A DNA stretch of 64,000 nucleotides from the NCBI GenBank assembly GCA_948144175.1, contig CANXME010002654.1:1860001-1924000 (forward strand), given 5' to 3'. Position numbers and translations under genes: made by a program. The notes below the pieces were generated by a model. The model searched no databases. It was not told the DNA's origin and worked only from the letters and a program-made list of their open reading frames with translations. Of this stretch, positions 62,313 through 64,000 are shown piece after piece. The stretch comes from Closterium sp. NIES-65 (lineage: Eukaryota; Streptophyta; Zygnematophyceae; Desmidiales; Closteriaceae). The stretch's first letter is position 1, and each line of letters begins with the position of its first letter.

Positions 62313-63008
62313 GAGGCAGCGCGAGGGCTGCAGGACGGCGAGCGCAGTGCAGCACGTCACAAGGCAGGGCAGGCAGGCAGGCGCAGGATAACACGTGGGG
62401 TAGCGCGGTAACTGCAACGGTAGGTGGGCCCGAAAAGGAAGACGGTCCTACAGACGTAATGCTCTGAAACCATGTTAGAATCTAGCAGCAGTAGGAATGA
62501 ATGCTCTGTGGAAGAGTTGGGTACAAGTATGAAACCCTAAACGGGGATGTACCCCATATTGGCTACCCCATTACAGCCTACACACATATAACATGCATAT
62601 ACTTTGACACCCTCAACTCCTCGCCTCATCCCTCTCTCACCTCCTTCTTCGTACTTCTCCCCTCTCCTCTCCTCTCTCCCTCTCGCCTCCTCCTCCTCAT
62701 TTAACTCTGCCGTCTTCCATTGCGCCAGGTGTACCCCTTCAGGGAGTGTTTTCTGCACTACTTATTCCTACAAGCAGGCTAAGGGGGTGTGTTAAAGTTG
62801 TATTTAATATCTATCCTGCTTGTTGTAGTTATTGTAGTGTAGTTCATTAATTGCTTGTTTGGTGGTGCACCTTTGCTTGTTTGCTATATGTACCTTTTGT
62901 GCCATAGTGAACCCAATCATTCTCACTTACCTTGGCCACAACTCTCTCGACATACATTGGCCTAGGCTCTTAAGCCTAGGCCCTAAACCTTACGTTAGAT
63001 TCTTGACA

Positions 63009-63706
63009 CGCTGCAGCAAAGTGGCTGTCCAGCGTTGGCCCGTAGAAGACAGCAGTGCGCACGCTCGCAGGTGCGCGCAGACGATTGGCCTGACTTGCAC
63101 CGTTGTGCATCCATTGGCCGTTGTCTGCGCGTGACAAGCCACATCGACTTCGGAATACCAGCCCAAATTCGCCTTCGTCATCGCGACCTCGACGACGTTC
63201 GCTTGCCTCTGCAAAACTCGTCGAACAGGTTACCCGATCCACCTAGTCGACCACCAAGTGCTCCGGTCGACCACCAGTGCCTCTGGTCAACCACTGGGTC
63301 CCTTTGGTCGACCACCAGGTCCCTCTGATCGACCACAGCTCCCGTCGAGCTACCCCGTGGTCGACGGACCCAATCTGTCGACCAGAACTGGCAGATGATG
63401 TCGACGAGCTCCCCTCGTCGACCGCTTCTCCGTTGTCAGGTCGACGGACTGCTCCCTCGACCTCCCGATCGAACTGCAGCTCCTGGTCGACGGCCCACCC
63501 GTCGCCCAAACCAGACAGTTGCAGCTGTCGAGCTCCCTGGTCGACAGCAACACCACAACAGTCCCCTGCAGCTTGACAAAGCCTTTCGAGCAGCTCTCCC
63601 ACTGTGAACGGTCGGCTGCTACTCCCGTACATCCGACCAAGTCGTCGGCGTTGCCCAAGCGAGGGCGGGGCCAATACTCCATTCCCATTAATAGGAACAC
63701 TAGGAA
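63009..63706 (-). mobile_element. 5' part of Copia-4, right of Copia-5 (probable LTR/leader)
   Basis: Sequence directly following the CGCTG duplication continues the Copia-4 upstream region. It is rich in GTCGAC/TCGACC motifs and contains GCCCAAGCGAGGGCGGGGCC (63655-63674), also present in the probable Copia-8 LTR and the solo LTR at 23728. The outer limit near AGGAACA (63706) is a guess. Confidence 0.5.
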
Positions 63707-63712
63707 CAACTA

Positions 63713-64000
63713 GGGGTGAAACCTAGGTCGCGGTCAAGAGAGGCAACTGCGGCTGCCAGTCGCTGCGAGGAACGCCTATGGCAGGAGGCATGTGAGGGAC
63801 TGCAGGTACGGGTGGAAGGGTGCAGGCGTGTGCAACTGTAGCTGCGGGCGGAGCAGACAAACTTGCTCAATACCACGGACCGCCGGAAGTTCATAACCTG
63901 GAGGCTGCAGCATGTAGAGAATCCCATTAAGCATGCCATTGAGGAAGGCGTTGGAGATCTCTAGTTGATGGAATTCCAAGTTGAAAGTGGCAGCAGGGGT
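63713..64000 (-). mobile_element. Fragment of a copia reverse transcriptase
   Basis: Minus-strand FHQLEISNAFLNGML and LYMLQPPGYE match the copia reverse transcriptase core (LDVxNAFLNG, MxQPPGF). It is broken, and belongs to a further element cut by the right edge, into which Copia-4 probably inserted. Confidence 0.65.

Larger units (their letters stand above)
40139..62607 (-). mobile_element. Copia-6: Ty1/copia inside Copia-5, itself split by later insertions
   Basis: LTRs 40139-40275 and 62473-62607 (TGTCAAAG to TTCTAACA) differ at about 7 positions and one 2-bp gap (about 5%). Exact CCCTC duplications lie at 40134-40138 and 62608-62612. The primer site TGGTTTCAGAGC is at 62461-62472. Reading leftward: repeat leader (about 60200-62460), Gag end and zinc motif (about 59800-60300), protease and integrase (58178-59899), linker (56300-58170), reverse transcriptase (48660-49008, then 41266-41550), RNase H (40534-41166), and a tail with polypurine hairpin (40276-40400). 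It is broken in several places. It is interrupted by Copia-8 (41556-48650), Copia-7 (49010-56300) and a miniature LTR array (61704-62312). Confidence 0.92.
38876..63008 (+). mobile_element. Copia-5: LTR element that hosts the large nest, no coding sequence of its own
   Basis: LTRs 38876-39096 (221 bp) and 62790-63008 (219 bp) run TGTTAAAG to TTCTTGACA and differ at about 19 positions (about 9%). Exact CGCTG duplications lie at 38871-38875 and 63009-63013. The primer site TGGTATAGAGC starts at 39097 and the polypurine tract AAGGGGGTG ends at 62789. Its own interior is only 39097-40138 (leader with CCAGCAGAGACCCCG repeats, about 39700-39860) and 62613-62789. The rest is Copia-6. No gag or pol motif belongs to it, so it was probably non-autonomous, about 1.7 kb before the later insertions. 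Confidence 0.9.

Overview
The window looks like nuclear DNA of a streptophyte (land plant or, more likely, a charophyte alga). It has intron-containing, plant-type ASF1 and RPF2 genes, an F-box/leucine-rich-repeat gene, and many LTR retrotransposons whose primer sites match plant initiator-Met tRNA. The copia proteins, with very Gly-rich Gag and repeated GAEPG-type linkers, resemble predicted proteins I recall from the zygnematophyte Closterium. That genus is a recollection and was not tested.

Host genes fill about 5.5-16.1 kb: a single-exon F-box/LRR gene (6327-8774, +), the histone H3-H4 chaperone ASF1 (9100-10730, -, three exons) and the 60S assembly factor RPF2 (11697-15532, +, seven exons). 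ASF1 and RPF2 are divergent and share a 966-bp intergenic region. Introns of both genes carry partial, diverged copies of neighbouring exons.

The rest is nested transposons. Left edge: a copia element (Copia-1, 1-4295, -), itself inserted into older copia pieces (4296-5494). Middle: an old copia (Copia-3, 16097-28187, +) that holds a 4.0-kb hAT DNA transposon with 8-bp target duplication (17107-21107), a 1.5-kb coding-free LTR element (21685-23170) and a solo LTR (23728-24592). Right: a copia of another lineage (Copia-4, from 29305, -) holds a solo LTR, a chromovirus (Ty3/gypsy, 32000-38037) and a large insertion, Copia-5 (38876-63008). Copia-5 contains Copia-6 (40139-62607). Copia-6 contains Copia-8 (41556-48650), a young whole-looking copia (Copia-7, 49010-56300) and miniature LTR elements. 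Nearly every junction is fixed by a 5-bp target duplication, and by-eye LTR divergence falls from outer to inner layers (about 9%, 5%, under 1%).

The most unusual find is a set of miniature LTR elements of about 350 bp per unit (43116-43459, 47133-47271, 48296-48650, 61704-62312). Each has two short LTRs around a 69-93 bp interior holding only a primer site and a polypurine tract. The LTR/primer-site junction lies inside a tRNA-like sequence: a Pol III A box at the LTR 3' end, a B box just after the primer site, and a T4 run, the Pol III stop signal, just upstream of the A box. This is laid out like a retroelement transcribed by RNA polymerase III from a tRNA-type promoter, comparable in concept to the 5S-promoter Cassandra elements but with a different promoter type.
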